Shown: positions 27,000 through 38,100, counted from the stretch's first letter. The stretch is DNA of 64,000 nucleotides from Rhodobacteraceae bacterium EL53 (GCA_900313015.1 OMPR01000014.1:213506-277505), one strand, 5' to 3'. Notes: generated by a model not told the origin, from the sequence alone. Numbers and translations are program-made.

Positions 27000-28658
27000 A
27001 TGGCCAAGGCAAAGAATGTTCTTTTCATCATGTTCGATCAATTGCGCTGGGATTACCTAAGCTGTTACGGGCACCCGCACCTGCAAACGCCACACATTGA
27101 CCGGCTCGCTGAAAAAGGGGTGCGCTTTACGCGCTCCTACATTCAATCGCCCATTTGTGGGTCTTCGCGGATGTCCACCTATACGGGCCGCTATGTCAAA
27201 AGCCATGGGGCCTCGTGGAATGGTGTGCCGCTTAAAGTTGGTGAGCGGACCATGGGGGATCATCTGCGCAAGGCTGGGATGTCGTGTAATTTGGTCGGCA
27301 AGACCCACATGCGGGCAGACAACGAAGGTATGGAGCGTCTTGGTTTGAGCCGCGATACCATCATTGGTGCGCGCGTGGCTGAGTGTGGTTTTGATGTGTT
27401 CGAACGTGATGATGGATTGCGTGCCGAAGGTCCAAATGGGTTTTATGACGATACAGGCGCGAAAACGTACAATGAGTATCTGACTGACAAAGGGTACGAG
27501 AGTGATAACCCTTGGCATGACTTTGCAAATTCAGGCTTGGACGAAGACGGCAACGTGCTGTCAGGGTGGTTCCTCAAAAACTCGACCGAGGCGGCCAATA
27601 TCGCCGAAGAGGACAGTGAAACACCTTATCTGACCACGCGCGGGATGGAGTTTATCGAAGGAGCCCAAGGGCCATGGTGCTGTCACCTGTCGTATATCAA
27701 ACCGCACTGGCCCTATATTGTACCCGCGCCATACCACGGTATGTACGGGCCTGAACATGTATTGCCACCGGTACGATCTGACGCCGAAAAAGAAGGTGCG
27801 CACCCGATCCTTTCGGCCTTTATGAACAGCAAGGTCAGCAAAGCATTCAGCGAAGAGCGGGTCCGTCAGGCCGTGATCCCCGCCTATATGGGGCTGATCA
27901 AACAGGTTGATGACCAGATGGGCCGCCTGTTCAAGTGGCTTGAAGACACGGGCCGTATGGATGAAACGATGATCGTGCTGACGTCGGACCATGGCGATTT
28001 TCTGGGCGATCACTGGTTGGGTGAAAAAACGTTCTTCCATGACACTTCAACCAAAGTTCCGCTGATAATTTACGATCCCTCGCCCGAAGCGGATGCAACA
28101 CGCGGCACGGTGTGTGATGCGCTGGTCGAAAGTATCGATCTGGCTCCTACCTTCTTAGAAGTTGCCGGTGGTGAGGCTGCTGACCATGTGCTTGAGGGGG
28201 AATCCTTGTTGCCGATCCTCCATGGCACTGTGACTGAAACCAAACGCAAGGCGGTGTTCTGCGAGGTGGATTTCACCACTCAATCCGAGGCCGTTCTGCT
28301 GGGCGCGACCCCGGATGATGCATTGATGTTCATGGCGTCGACGAAAAAGTGGAAACTGGTACACTGTGAAAACGGGCATCGGCCCATGCTGTTTGATCTT
28401 GAGAATGACCCCAATGAGCTGAACGATCTGGGTGGTAGCGCAGAGCATACGGATATCATTGATGAGATGTACGCGTTGATGTTTGAATGGACCCGACGCC
28501 CGGCACAACGCACCAGCTTGTCCAAAGAAGAACTGCTGGACCTTCGGACCTCTAACAAAGGCAAGGGTATCATTCTTGGGGTTTGGGATGAAAATGATAT
28601 GCCCGAGGCGGACTCGAGCAAAGTGCGCAATCGTAAGGCGCGTGCTCATTTTGAATAA
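27000..28658 (+). CDS. Sulfatase/phosphonate monoester hydrolase-like enzyme (alkaline phosphatase superfamily)
   Basis: A 552-residue hydrolase. The N-terminal metal site is FIMFDQLRWD, the formylglycine position is C53 in the motif C-G-S-S-R57, and TSDHGDFLGDHWLGEK supplies further metal ligands. Its middle (YIKPHWPYIVPAPYH, then MGLIKQVDDQMGRLF) is closer to phosphonate monoester hydrolases than to choline sulfatase. The third residue of the CxPxR-type motif is Ser instead of Pro or Ala. No signal peptide is visible, so it is probably cytoplasmic. It may release an alcohol for the GMC dehydrogenase; that is inference. Confidence 0.85.
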   Translation: MAKAKNVLFIMFDQLRWDYLSCYGHPHLQTPHIDRLAEKGVRFTRSYIQSPICGSSRMSTYTGRYVKSHGASWNGVPLKVGERTMGDHLRKAGMSCNLVGKTHMRADNEGMERLGLSRDTIIGARVAECGFDVFERDDGLRAEGPNGFYDDTGAKTYNEYLTDKGYESDNPWHDFANSGLDEDGNVLSGWFLKNSTEAANIAEEDSETPYLTTRGMEFIEGAQGPWCCHLSYIKPHWPYIVPAPYHGMYGPEHVLPPVRSDAEKEGAHPILSAFMNSKVSKAFSEERVRQAVIPAYMGLIKQVDDQMGRLFKWLEDTGRMDETMIVLTSDHGDFLGDHWLGEKTFFHDTSTKVPLIIYDPSPEADATRGTVCDALVESIDLAPTFLEVAGGEAADHVLEGESLLPILHGTVTETKRKAVFCEVDFTTQSEAVLLGATPDDALMFMASTKKWKLVHCENGHRPMLFDLENDPNELNDLGGSAEHTDIIDEMYALMFEWTRRPAQRTSLSKEELLDLRTSNKGKGIILGVWDENDMPEADSSKVRNRKARAHFE

Positions 28659-28667
28659 TTCGGCTTA

Positions 28668-28693
28668 GGGTGCGTGGTTGGTACCGCGCACCC
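28668..28693 (+). terminator. Possible stem-loop after the sulfatase-like gene
   Basis: GGGTGCG (28668-28674) pairs with CGCACCC (28687-28693) across a 12-base loop, just past the stop codon. No T tract follows, so intrinsic termination is uncertain. Confidence 0.4.
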
Positions 28694-28770
28694 GGGTCGA
28701 AAGAACTGCCGCGCTGTGATGTCTGCGTGGCATCTGATTTGACGGACCGCCTGTTCTGCCCCACGCTAAA

Positions 28771-28789
28771 GCCTCAGATAATTTGAGGC
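28771..28789 (+). promoter_or_regulatory. Hairpin covering the ribosome site of the DUF255 gene
   Basis: GCCTCA (28771-28776) pairs with TGAGGC (28784-28789). The right arm contains the GAGG that is the only plausible ribosome site for ATG 28796, so the hairpin could limit translation or act as an upstream terminator remnant. Weak evidence, from sequence only. Confidence 0.4.
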
Positions 28790-28795
28790 AGAGCT

Positions 28796-31047
28796 ATGAA
28801 ATGGTTCATCTTCTGTGTTTTCGGAATGCTGGCGACATTTGCCAACGCAGCCGGGCGTGAGGCGAACCATTTGCAAGGGGCCGCGTCCCCGTATCTTTTG
28901 CAACATCTCTATAACCCGGTTGATTGGTACCCTTGGGGGCCCGAGGCGCTGAACAAGGCCAAGACTGAAGGCAAGTTGATTTTTGTCTCGGTTGGCTATT
29001 CCGCGTGCCATTGGTGTGATGTGATGGAGCAGGAGAGTTTTGAGAACGAACAGATCGCTGCAGCGCTGAACGAGAGTTTTGTGTCGATCAAGGTCGATCG
29101 CGAAAGCGATCCGGATCTGGATGCACGGTTCCTGATGACGACCAAGGTTATGACAGGGGGAGGGGGCTGGCCAAACTCGGTTTTCCTCACCCCTGAGGGG
29201 GACCCGGTTCTTGCAGGGGGCTATGTTCCAGCCGCTGAATTTTTGTCCGTCATCACACAGGTTCATCATGACTGGATGAGAGATCCCGTATCTATTCGGT
29301 TAGAGGCCAATCAAGTTTCCAAGGTGGTTTCCGCGCAGTTGCAGCAGAAAGCCGAAGCTTTGGAGGTTTCACAAGATATGGTTCAGGGTATCGTGGATAC
29401 GCTTTTTTGGACGATATGGATCCCTTTAACGGGGGCTACGTTATAGTACCTAAATTTCCCCGCGAACCCTTGTTTCTCTTTCTACTGGATCACGCCGAAC
29501 GCACCGGTGATGTTGAAGTGCTGGGGGTGGTTACGGATATGTTAGATGGCATGATCCAAGGCGGTGTCCACGATCATGTAGGCGGCGGGCTTCACCGATA
29601 TGCGGTCGACCCGGAATGGAACGAACCCCATTTTGAAAAGATGCTCTATACGCAGGCCCTAATGGGGCGGTTACTAGTGCGGACCTGGGAAACAACAGGG
29701 ACTCCTGAGTATCGCCGTGCCGCAGAGCGCCTATTTGATTATGTTTTACGCGATTTACGGGATGCAAACGGCGGTTTCTTTGCTTCGCAAAATGCCGATA
29801 GCAAGTCCTCCACTGGCGAAAGTATCGAAGGGGCGTTTTATACTTGGCCGACTGCAGTGCTGGATCGACTAGACAGGAGCAGTGTGTTGCGGCGGGATCT
29901 TGTTCTGCCGACGCCAAAGGGCCAGGTGTCCCCACGCGAAATTTTAGCATTGCGTGCGTCCTTGATGGAAATGGCCCAGGAAAACGGAAGACCTGTAGGC
30001 GAAACACAGGCTGCTTTGGACCGTCTGTTGCAACAGTTGTTTGGTCTCCGCCAAACCCGCGCGGCACCCTTTGTAGATCGAAAGATTATCGTATCGTGGA
30101 ACGCGGCGATGATCGAAACACTGGCCCATGCTGGACATCATTTTGAGCGGCTAGACTACACTGAAGCAGCAGCAAAGGCTGCGCGCTTCATCTTAGCGGA
30201 AATGCAGATGCCATCAGGATTGAATAGAGTTTCGTACAATCAAAGGCCAAGTGAACCGGCGCGCTTGGCGGATTATGCGGGGTTCGGGCGCGCGTTGATT
30301 GCGCTGCATGACTATGCAGCAACGCCAGAGATTGCAGGCGATTGGCTTGACCATGCGCAAGCCTTTGCAAATGAAATCGGGAAGAGGTTCGGATCCGCCA
30401 AAGATGGGTTTCGGATGAGTCAGGAAACATTGGGCCAACACGCAATTGTCCTGATAGAAGACGCCGACCTCCCTTCCGGCAATGCTTTGGCCTTGGACTT
30501 GTTCACGCAATTGGCCTTGCGAACAGAGGCACCGGATCTGCAACAGGATGCGTACGCTTTGGCATCGGCTCTGTCAGGTGGTGTGCTGCACTCCCCTGAA
30601 AAACGCAGCTACTTTCTGAAAGCTGTGCAAGACCTGAAAGTAGAAGCAACCGGGCCTGTTCGGTTTGCCGCCAATGGGGCCGTTCGAGGTGAGCTGCATC
30701 ACGATAAAACAACCAACATTGCCACCGTTCAAATTTCGATTGCACAGGGTTGGCACATCAATGCAGACCAACCGCTTCAGCGCCATCTAATACCTACTCA
30801 GGTGTCGATAAGCGGGGCAAAAGGGGCGCTGGAGTATCCTAGCCCCCACATCAAAACCTTGGCGTTTAACGATGCACCGCTGGCTCTTTACGAAGGGGAC
30901 ATTGCGATCTCCGCTCAGTTAACCCCAGGTCCCGAAAAAACCTCTGTGCCGCGTATTACCCTTGTTTTACAGACCTGTAGCGAAGAAATCTGCCTGCAAC
31001 CTGAAGAGTTGGTTTTCACCTTTTGGCCTACTGCAATGCAGAAGTGA
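28796..31047 (+). pseudogene. DUF255 (YyaL-type) thioredoxin-domain protein with DsbD-like C-terminus, frameshifted
   Basis: Two overlapping frames together encode one protein of about 750 residues. Frame 1 (28796-29446) has a signal peptide, then the DUF255 thioredoxin-like domain with [18 protein letters not shown] and the CxxC motif C-H-W-C. Frame 2 (from about 29407) resumes at [14 protein letters not shown] and carries the alpha-toroid half (GGVHDHVGGGLHRYAVDPEW) and then a DsbD N-terminal-like domain near the end (QGWHINADQPLQ, CSEEICLQPEE). The break falls at a run of six T (29403-29408), consistent with loss of one base. The gene is broken unless this is a sequencing error. Confidence 0.85.
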
Positions 31048-31180
31048 AACAGGCGGGCTAGAAATTTGGCTGTCATACGGGGTTTTTTCGGGAATTTGCC
31101 CCAATTTTGCCGCTTCTTTACGCTAATTTTAAGGAATTAGACACAAAGAACCCCTCATTTACGGGACCAGGAGTAGTTGC

Positions 31181-34100
31181 GTGAGCGCCATTCAAACCTC
31201 AGCTGAACCAAACGATTGGTTTGCACTTACGTCAATGCAAATGAGTATGCTGTACGAAAGCATGCAGACAGGACGTGCTGGCACGAATATCGAGCAAGCC
31301 GTCGTTCATTTTGATCAACAACGGCTTGATGAGGGTACCGTCCGACGGGCCTGGCAAGAAATTGCGGCACGTCATGATGCGCTGCGGTTGGTGTGTGATT
31401 GGCATGATCGTGCCCACCCTCAGCAGCGCGTTACTGATAACATCTCGGTTCCTATCTCTGTGCTGGACTGGTCAACACAGTCAGCTGCAGAGCAAAAGAA
31501 AAACCTGGAACAGTTTCTAGAAGCGGATCGCGCACAAGGCATCAATCTGGAAACGGCCACCCCATGGCGGGTGACTCTCATTCGATTGAATGACATCGCT
31601 TCGATCATGATCCTGACGATTCACCACGTGGTTGTGGATGGGCGTAGCATCGCTCAAATTCTGTGTGAATTTCTAGCCTATCTAAAAAGTGGCACGCTGC
31701 AGGCAATCCCTGCGCCCAGTTCAGATTTCCGGGCTTACTGTCTGGCCTTGGAGCAAGACCTTCTCAACCAAGAAGCGGCACAGATATATTTTAAGGACTA
31801 TCTGGCTGATTTCGATGATATCGGTACGCTGAACCTTCCTCCCATTGGCGAAGTAGAAGAAACCGGAACGCGCCAAAAACTCGATGTGTTCGAACTTGAA
31901 CCCCACCTCAAGCAGCAGTTACAACTCTGTGCACGGAAATCTGGCGGCACGCTTGCCAATCTTGTTCAGGCTGCGTGGGGAATTGTTCTGGCTCGGTGGC
32001 AGGGCAGCGAAGAAGTTGCGTTTGGCGTGATCCGTAGCGGCCGCCATGGTGTCGCCATCAGCGCCACCAGTGTCGGTTGTTTTATCAGTTCATTTCCGAT
32101 GCGCATGTCGCTTGATAAAGACCTGACTTTGGGCATCCTGCTTGCGAAGCTCCGTCGGGATACGCTGGCATTACACCCTCTAGAACATACTTCGGCAAAC
32201 GTGGTGCGTGAAAATGCTGATCTGAACGGCCAGCAATCCCTGTTCGACAGCTTGGTCATGTTTGAAAACGCGGACCTCGAAGGTCTGGTGCTTGGTAGCA
32301 GCCGCCCCCATCCTTCGCCGCGAATAGAGCTGCATGAAGAAGGTGGTATGCCGTTGACTTTGGCGGTTTATGGCCAAGAAAACATGCGGTTTGTTTTGGA
32401 ACATGACCCTTCGCAGGTTCCATCTGTAGTCGCTGCACGGATGTTTGATCATCTGTTGGTATTGCTGCAAAATATGGCCCTTGCGGATAGGGAAACGCGT
32501 ATTGGTGCATTGGAGATGCTTGGCCAGAGCGAGCGCGATGCGCTTTTGAAGCTAGCCCAACCGGATCGGGTATTAACCCACGACAATACGTGTTTAGTGC
32601 AACAATTCGAAGGCGCTGTTCAAGCCTCTCCAAGCTCAATTGCCATTGAGACGGTGGGCACTGACACCAGCCTAACGTACCAAGACCTAGATGCCCGCGC
32701 GAAGGGGCTCGCGCTGGCTTTGCAGGCCAAAGGGGTGACTACGGGTGACGTTGTTGCCATTGGATTGCCGCGATCACCTGAATTCATCGTTGCCATGCTT
32801 GCCGTTCTGCGCACTGGAGCCGCCTTTGTTCCCGTGGACCCAACGTATCCCGCCAAGACGCGGGATCACATGCTGGCCGATAGCGGAGCCTCGGTTCTGA
32901 TTGCAAATGCAGACGCGCAACACAGCGTTGATTTGCCGGTGCTTTCGCCTGATCAGGGCCTGTCAACCAACCCAATGCCATTACCGACAGGCACCCCAGA
33001 GCAACGCGCCTACATTATCTATACCTCTGGTTCGACCGGAATTCCCAAAGGCGTGGCCGCCAGCCGGGGGAATTTTCTCTCGCACATCGCGGCGATCTCG
33101 TCAGAGTTTGAATTGACCTCTCAAGATCGGGTTTTGCAATTCGCCAGCCTGTCGTTTGACGTGGCTTTGGAAGAGGTGTTTCCAACGTTGATGGCAGGTG
33201 CCACGCTGGTTTTGCGAAGTGAGGACATGGCGCAGTCCCTTGGGACGTTTGTCGAGCGATGCCATGATTTGCGGCTGAGCGTGCTGAACCTGCCAACGGC
33301 GTTCTGGTCACTGCTGGCGGATTTTCTACCGAGCTCAGAAAAACCAATGCCCGAATGCCTGCGCCTGATGGTTGTCGGGGGTGAGCAGGTGAAACCAAAC
33401 AGCCTTATCGCTTGGCAGAAAGCGGTTCCAAACGTGCGTTGGTTAAACGGGTATGGCCCGACAGAAACAACAATCACCTGCACCCTGCACGAAATAAGTG
33501 AAGCACAAACCGAAGCTGATATTCCAATTGGACGTCCCGTCGCCCATGCGACCACATATGTGATGGCGGCCGATGGAAGTATGGCACCCATGGGGGCTGT
33601 TGGCGAATTGGTGATTGGTGGGCAATGCGTCACCCTTGGATATGTTGGCCGCCCTGAGGAAACAGACAAAGCATTTGTTAATGGGGCCGTTGTCGGAGAA
33701 AACCGTCTGTATCGTTCAGGTGATCGGGCACAATGGCGTCCGGATGGGGCTTTGAACTTTTTCGGGCGCCGTGATCGGCAAGCCAAAGTGCGCGGATATC
33801 GAATTGATTTGCGCCAAATCGAACATGCCATCGAGTCGATTGATACCTCATTCGAGGTGCTGGCCGGTGTTTTGAATGAGGGCACGGCGGCGGCGCAACT
33901 GGTTGCTTGGATCGAAGGTGACAATCGAGACAAAAAGGAACTTGAAGCCGAAGTCGCGGACCGCTTGCCCGCGCATATGCGTCCAGCGCTCGCTTTTGTG
34001 CCTGAATTCCCCAAAACGGCGGGTGGAAAAATTGATAAATCCGCACTGCCCGATCCAGAGCCATCGGCTGTTGAGGCACCAGAAAACAGCACGCCTGTAA

Positions 34101-35125
34101 GCCAATTAGAAGCTGATATTTGCATGGCTATGGCCAAATCTCTGGGTCGGAAAACCGTTGCCCCATCGCAGGATTTCCATGATCTGGGCGGCCATTCCCT
34201 TTTGGCGGTTGAGTTGATTGGTCGTCTCGAAACACTCTCTGGTAAGCGGCTGGGGATCATGGATTTTCGGGAAAATGCGACGCCACGCGCGCTTGCGCGA
34301 TTGTTGCAATCGGAAACCGACCGACCCAAGCGGATTATCACAATTCAGCCACAAGGAACGCGCCCGCCCTTGTTTGCCGTTCACATTCTTGGCCCAAACG
34401 AAGAGTACTTTAGACCCTTGGCAGCACATCTTGGGCTAGATCAGCCGATCATGGGAATTTCAGTTGGATCGCTAGACAAAGATACGCCAACCGGCATTGA
34501 AAACACTGCAAAAATTTACTGCGAAGAGCTGAACAAGTTCTACCCGACCGGGCCAATTAGTCTGATGGCCGTGTCTTTGGGCAGTTACATGGCGCTCGAA
34601 TTGGCGCGACAATTAAGGCAAAGCGGCCGGGATATTGGATTGGTTGCATTCTTTGACGCAGCAGGCCCGGGGGGGCGGGATGAATATCAAGGTTGGCGGC
34701 GTCTCTGTGCCCATTTCAAGAGGGCGCAGTACATTGGTTTGAAATTCCCGGTGCAGATCGTGAACAACCGTATTCACAATCTTAAAAACTTCTTTGCCTC
34801 CAAGAAGATTCAAAAGGCAACGTCCGAAGGAGATGCCAAGGCGCCTATGACGGTCTATGAATTCATCGCCTCGAACGAAATTGCGGTGAACGAATATTCG
34901 CCGGGTTCATTGGACGTTCCCTTGACGATTTTCCGGGCAGAGAACCACTTTTTCGACACGGAAATTGCCCGCCAGACTGGCCTTGGATGGGAACCTGTTG
35001 CGACCGCTGGATTTGAGGTGGTTGATGTCCCGGGCGGGCATCTGTCCCTGTTACAGGAACCTCATATAGACACGCTTGCAAAACGGATGGCGGAATCTTT
35101 GGACAAGCACGTTGGACGGGATTGA
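31181..35125 (+). CDS. Single-module non-ribosomal peptide synthetase (C-A-T-TE)
   Basis: A 1314-residue NRPS module. The condensation domain (about 10-430) has the intact catalytic H148-H149-V-V-V-D153-G. The adenylation domain (about 480-960) has YIIYTSGSTGIPKG at 611-624, NGYGPTETT and YRSGDRAQWRPDG. The carrier domain has the phosphopantetheine serine S1006 in DLGGHSLL. The thioesterase (about 1065-1310) has the nucleophile S1132 in AVSLG and H1287. GTG 31181 follows AGGAG. One amino acid would be loaded, condensed with a donor supplied by another protein or acyl-CoA, then released. No carrier-protein activating enzyme or second module is in the window. Confidence 0.92.
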   Translation: MSAIQTSAEPNDWFALTSMQMSMLYESMQTGRAGTNIEQAVVHFDQQRLDEGTVRRAWQEIAARHDALRLVCDWHDRAHPQQRVTDNISVPISVLDWSTQSAAEQKKNLEQFLEADRAQGINLETATPWRVTLIRLNDIASIMILTIHHVVVDGRSIAQILCEFLAYLKSGTLQAIPAPSSDFRAYCLALEQDLLNQEAAQIYFKDYLADFDDIGTLNLPPIGEVEETGTRQKLDVFELEPHLKQQLQLCARKSGGTLANLVQAAWGIVLARWQGSEEVAFGVIRSGRHGVAISATSVGCFISSFPMRMSLDKDLTLGILLAKLRRDTLALHPLEHTSANVVRENADLNGQQSLFDSLVMFENADLEGLVLGSSRPHPSPRIELHEEGGMPLTLAVYGQENMRFVLEHDPSQVPSVVAARMFDHLLVLLQNMALADRETRIGALEMLGQSERDALLKLAQPDRVLTHDNTCLVQQFEGAVQASPSSIAIETVGTDTSLTYQDLDARAKGLALALQAKGVTTGDVVAIGLPRSPEFIVAMLAVLRTGAAFVPVDPTYPAKTRDHMLADSGASVLIANADAQHSVDLPVLSPDQGLSTNPMPLPTGTPEQRAYIIYTSGSTGIPKGVAASRGNFLSHIAAISSEFELTSQDRVLQFASLSFDVALEEVFPTLMAGATLVLRSEDMAQSLGTFVERCHDLRLSVLNLPTAFWSLLADFLPSSEKPMPECLRLMVVGGEQVKPNSLIAWQKAVPNVRWLNGYGPTETTITCTLHEISEAQTEADIPIGRPVAHATTYVMAADGSMAPMGAVGELVIGGQCVTLGYVGRPEETDKAFVNGAVVGENRLYRSGDRAQWRPDGALNFFGRRDRQAKVRGYRIDLRQIEHAIESIDTSFEVLAGVLNEGTAAAQLVAWIEGDNRDKKELEAEVADRLPAHMRPALAFVPEFPKTAGGKIDKSALPDPEPSAVEAPENSTPVSQLEADICMAMAKSLGRKTVAPSQDFHDLGGHSLLAVELIGRLETLSGKRLGIMDFRENATPRALARLLQSETDRPKRIITIQPQGTRPPLFAVHILGPNEEYFRPLAAHLGLDQPIMGISVGSLDKDTPTGIENTAKIYCEELNKFYPTGPISLMAVSLGSYMALELARQLRQSGRDIGLVAFFDAAGPGGRDEYQGWRRLCAHFKRAQYIGLKFPVQIVNNRIHNLKNFFASKKIQKATSEGDAKAPMTVYEFIASNEIAVNEYSPGSLDVPLTIFRAENHFFDTEIARQTGLGWEPVATAGFEVVDVPGGHLSLLQEPHIDTLAKRMAESLDKHVGRD

Positions 35126-35150
35126 TCGTCTATGAACCGGCTCGTTTAAA

Positions 35151-35188
35151 TCCCTTACCGGCGACTGTTCTGAGCCGCCGGTAAGGGA
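35151..35188. terminator. Bidirectional stem-loop between NRPS and putA
   Basis: A perfect 13-bp stem, TCCCTTACCGGCG (35151-35163) with CGCCGGTAAGGGA (35176-35188), and a 12-base loop, between two convergent genes. On the minus strand it is followed by ATTTAAACG, so it fits the end of putA best, but it can also stop the NRPS transcript. Confidence 0.8.
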
Positions 35189-35195
35189 TGTGAGG

Positions 35196-38100
35196 TTAAC
35201 TGGCTTGCGCAAGCAGGGAAGCGTTGCCGCCTGCAGCTGTGGTATCGACGCAAATATGACGCTCCAAATGGCAACGGTCTCCGAAATCTTCACCATTGAT
35301 CAGCGGGATCAACGCTCCGTCCCGTGCAGCCAAGACTGTCCGCAGTTCGCGCAAGCTGCTTTCATTTGCCCAAGACACAACCGCATCAAAGCCAGACAGA
35401 GTCCCGAGTTGATCTGGCGTGAGCATCCCATCAACATCCGCTTCCCCCTGCGCACCAGGCGCGATGACAACAGCCCCACATCCATGGGCGCGTGCTATCT
35501 GCGCTTGGTTTTGCGCGGCCTCTAATGTGGGACCAAGACAGAGGAACACACCCCGCCCATACGTCGAAAGCACATTGGATTCACCGGTAGGTCCGGGCAG
35601 CTGCAGGCGGCTGATGGCAGTGCGTGACGGACGTGGTGTCTTGTCTATCGCTGCCTGTATCTTGGCTTGATCTGTGACCGGTCCAGTTGGCATCGAGAAG
35701 GCGAGCGATTTTTCAGATGCAAAGCGTTTTACATAAGATGGCCCGCCCGCCTTGGGCCCCGTGCCAGATAAGCCCTCACCCCCAAACGGTTGGCTGCCAA
35801 CAATCGCGCCAATTTGATTGCGGTTGATGTACATATTCCCGACATTCAGCTGCGATGTGACCTGTTCAATCCGATCATCAATGCGAGAGTGCATTCCAAA
35901 CGTCAGACCAAACCCAGTTGCATTGATGGCGTTTACCACTTTGTCCAAATCAGCGGCTTTGTAAGTCGCCACATGCATGACCGGGCCAAAGACTTCTTTC
36001 TCAAGATCCGCGATACCGGACACCTTTAGGACAGTTGGCGCGACAAAGGTCCCGTTTGTCGGAACGTTCAATTCCTTCAGAACCCGGTTTTGAACGCGCG
36101 CGTCTTTAATGTAGTCCATGATCTCGTCTTGTGCCCCGGCATTGATAACAGGGCCGACGTCGGTCGCAAGATCCCAGGGGTTTCCAACAACCAGCTCATC
36201 CATTGCGCCATACAGCATCTCAAGGAACGGCGCGGCGACGTCTTCTTGCACATACAGCAGTCGCAATGCCGAACAGCGTTGACCCGCAGACTGAAACGCC
36301 GATGCTACGATGTCTTTGATTGCCTGCTCGGGCAGGGCGGTGCTGTCCACGATCATCGCATTCAGCCCCCCGGTTTCTGCAATCAAAGGCGCACTGGGGG
36401 TAATTTCATTCGCCATGGCACGGTTGATGGTCTGAGCCGTCTGCGTAGACCCGGTAAAACAAACACCCTTGATGCGTGGATCTGAGGTCACACGTGCGCC
36501 TACAACAGAACCGCGCCCTGGCAAAAGCTGCAAGGCAGAGACGGGAACACCCGCGTCATGCATAAATCCTACGGCAATACTGGCCACAATTGCAGTTGGG
36601 TCAGCAGGTTTGGCAACAACCCCGTTCCCTGCCGCCAAAGCAGCCGCGATTTGACCCGTAAAGATCGCCAACGGGAAGTTCCAAGGCGAAACACATGCCA
36701 TGATTCCACGAGCAGGGCTGTTCAATTCTGTGCCGCGCACTGCATAATACCGCAAGAAATCAACTGCTTCGCGTAATTCAGAAATCGCGTCCAACGGGGT
36801 TTTTCCCGCTTCACGGGTAAGGGCGGCAAACAATTCGCCAAAATTGGCCTCATACAAATCCGCGGCCGTGTTCAGAACGCGAGCGCGGGTTTCCGCATCT
36901 TCATTCCAAAGGGTTGCGGCTGCGAGGGCTGTATCCACATCTTGATGCGTGGATTGGATGACAGTTCCGACCAGATCGCTATGATCTGCAGGGTTTCGCC
37001 CTTCGCGCGCCTCGGTTCCATGGACCTCACCCGCAATCAGCGGCTGCATCTGCCATTGGTGGGTGTGAAATGGCATGCGCGCGGCAGCGATAGCGTCCAA
37101 ATCATCGTCATCATGTAGATCCCACCCAATGGAGTTTGGCCGTTCCGCACCATACAGATCCGAAGGCATTTGAACTGCAGCATTCAAACCGCCAACGCCG
37201 TGTACTTCAAAGGGGTCCGCAGCAACCGTTTCAGCCGGAACCGTTTCATCAACAATCTGGTTCACAAAGGACGAATTCGCCCCGTTTTCTAGCAAACGTC
37301 GCACGAGATAGGCCAGCAGATCGCGATGTGCCCCAACCGGAGCATAGATCCGACAGCGCGTACCATTTTCCTTGAGCACAAGATCATGCAGGCTATCGCC
37401 CATGCCGTGAAGGCGCTGAAATTCGAATGTATCCTTGTCGGTCGCCATTTCCAGAATGCTGGCCACCGTGTGGGCGTTGTGCGTGGCAAATTGTGGGTAA
37501 ATTCGGTCAGTCATACCCAATAGTTTTCGGGCGCAGCAGATATATGAAATGTCCGTGGCCACCTTGCGTGTAAACACGGGGAAGTCTTTTAGTCCTTCGA
37601 CCTGTGCACGCTTCACCTCGGTATCCCAATAGGCACCTTTGACCAGACGTACCATGATTTTGCGATCAAGCTCGATCGCGAGGGAATTCAGCCAATCCAA
37701 AACAGGGGCCGCGCGTTTGCCATAAGCCTGAACCACAACTCCAAATCCGTCCCAGCCAGACAACGACGGGTCACGCAGAACAGCTTCGATCACATCCAGC
37801 GACAGATCGAGTCGATCAGCTTCTTCGGCGTCAATGTTGAAACCCATGCCCGCCGCTTTGGCTTGTTGCGCCAATTCCAACGTGATTGGAACCAACTCCT
37901 GCATTACACGTGATTTTTGACCAACCTCGTACCGCGGGTGCAGGGCGGACAATTTGATGGAAATTCCGGGATTGCTGCGAATGTCATCAGAATTGCATTC
38001 GCCTGCCAGATTGCGGATGGCATCAGAGTAGGCCGTTTGAAACGATTGCGCATCCTGTGCAGTTAACGCTGCCTCGCCTAGCATGTCGTAGGAATAGGTG

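Noticed and set aside
27000..28658. Choline sulfatase (BetC) call
   Set aside because: The middle and C-terminal regions follow phosphonate monoester hydrolases more closely, and the CGSSR motif differs from the CAPAR-type motif of choline sulfatases.
29395..29415. Programmed -1 frameshift in the DUF255 gene
   Set aside because: The T run is out of phase with a slippery X XXY YYZ heptamer in the incoming frame, and no stimulatory structure was seen; a lost base is simpler.
33121..34341. 406-codon open frame on the minus strand opposite the NRPS
   Set aside because: It lies wholly antisense to well-conserved NRPS domains and has no recognisable motif.
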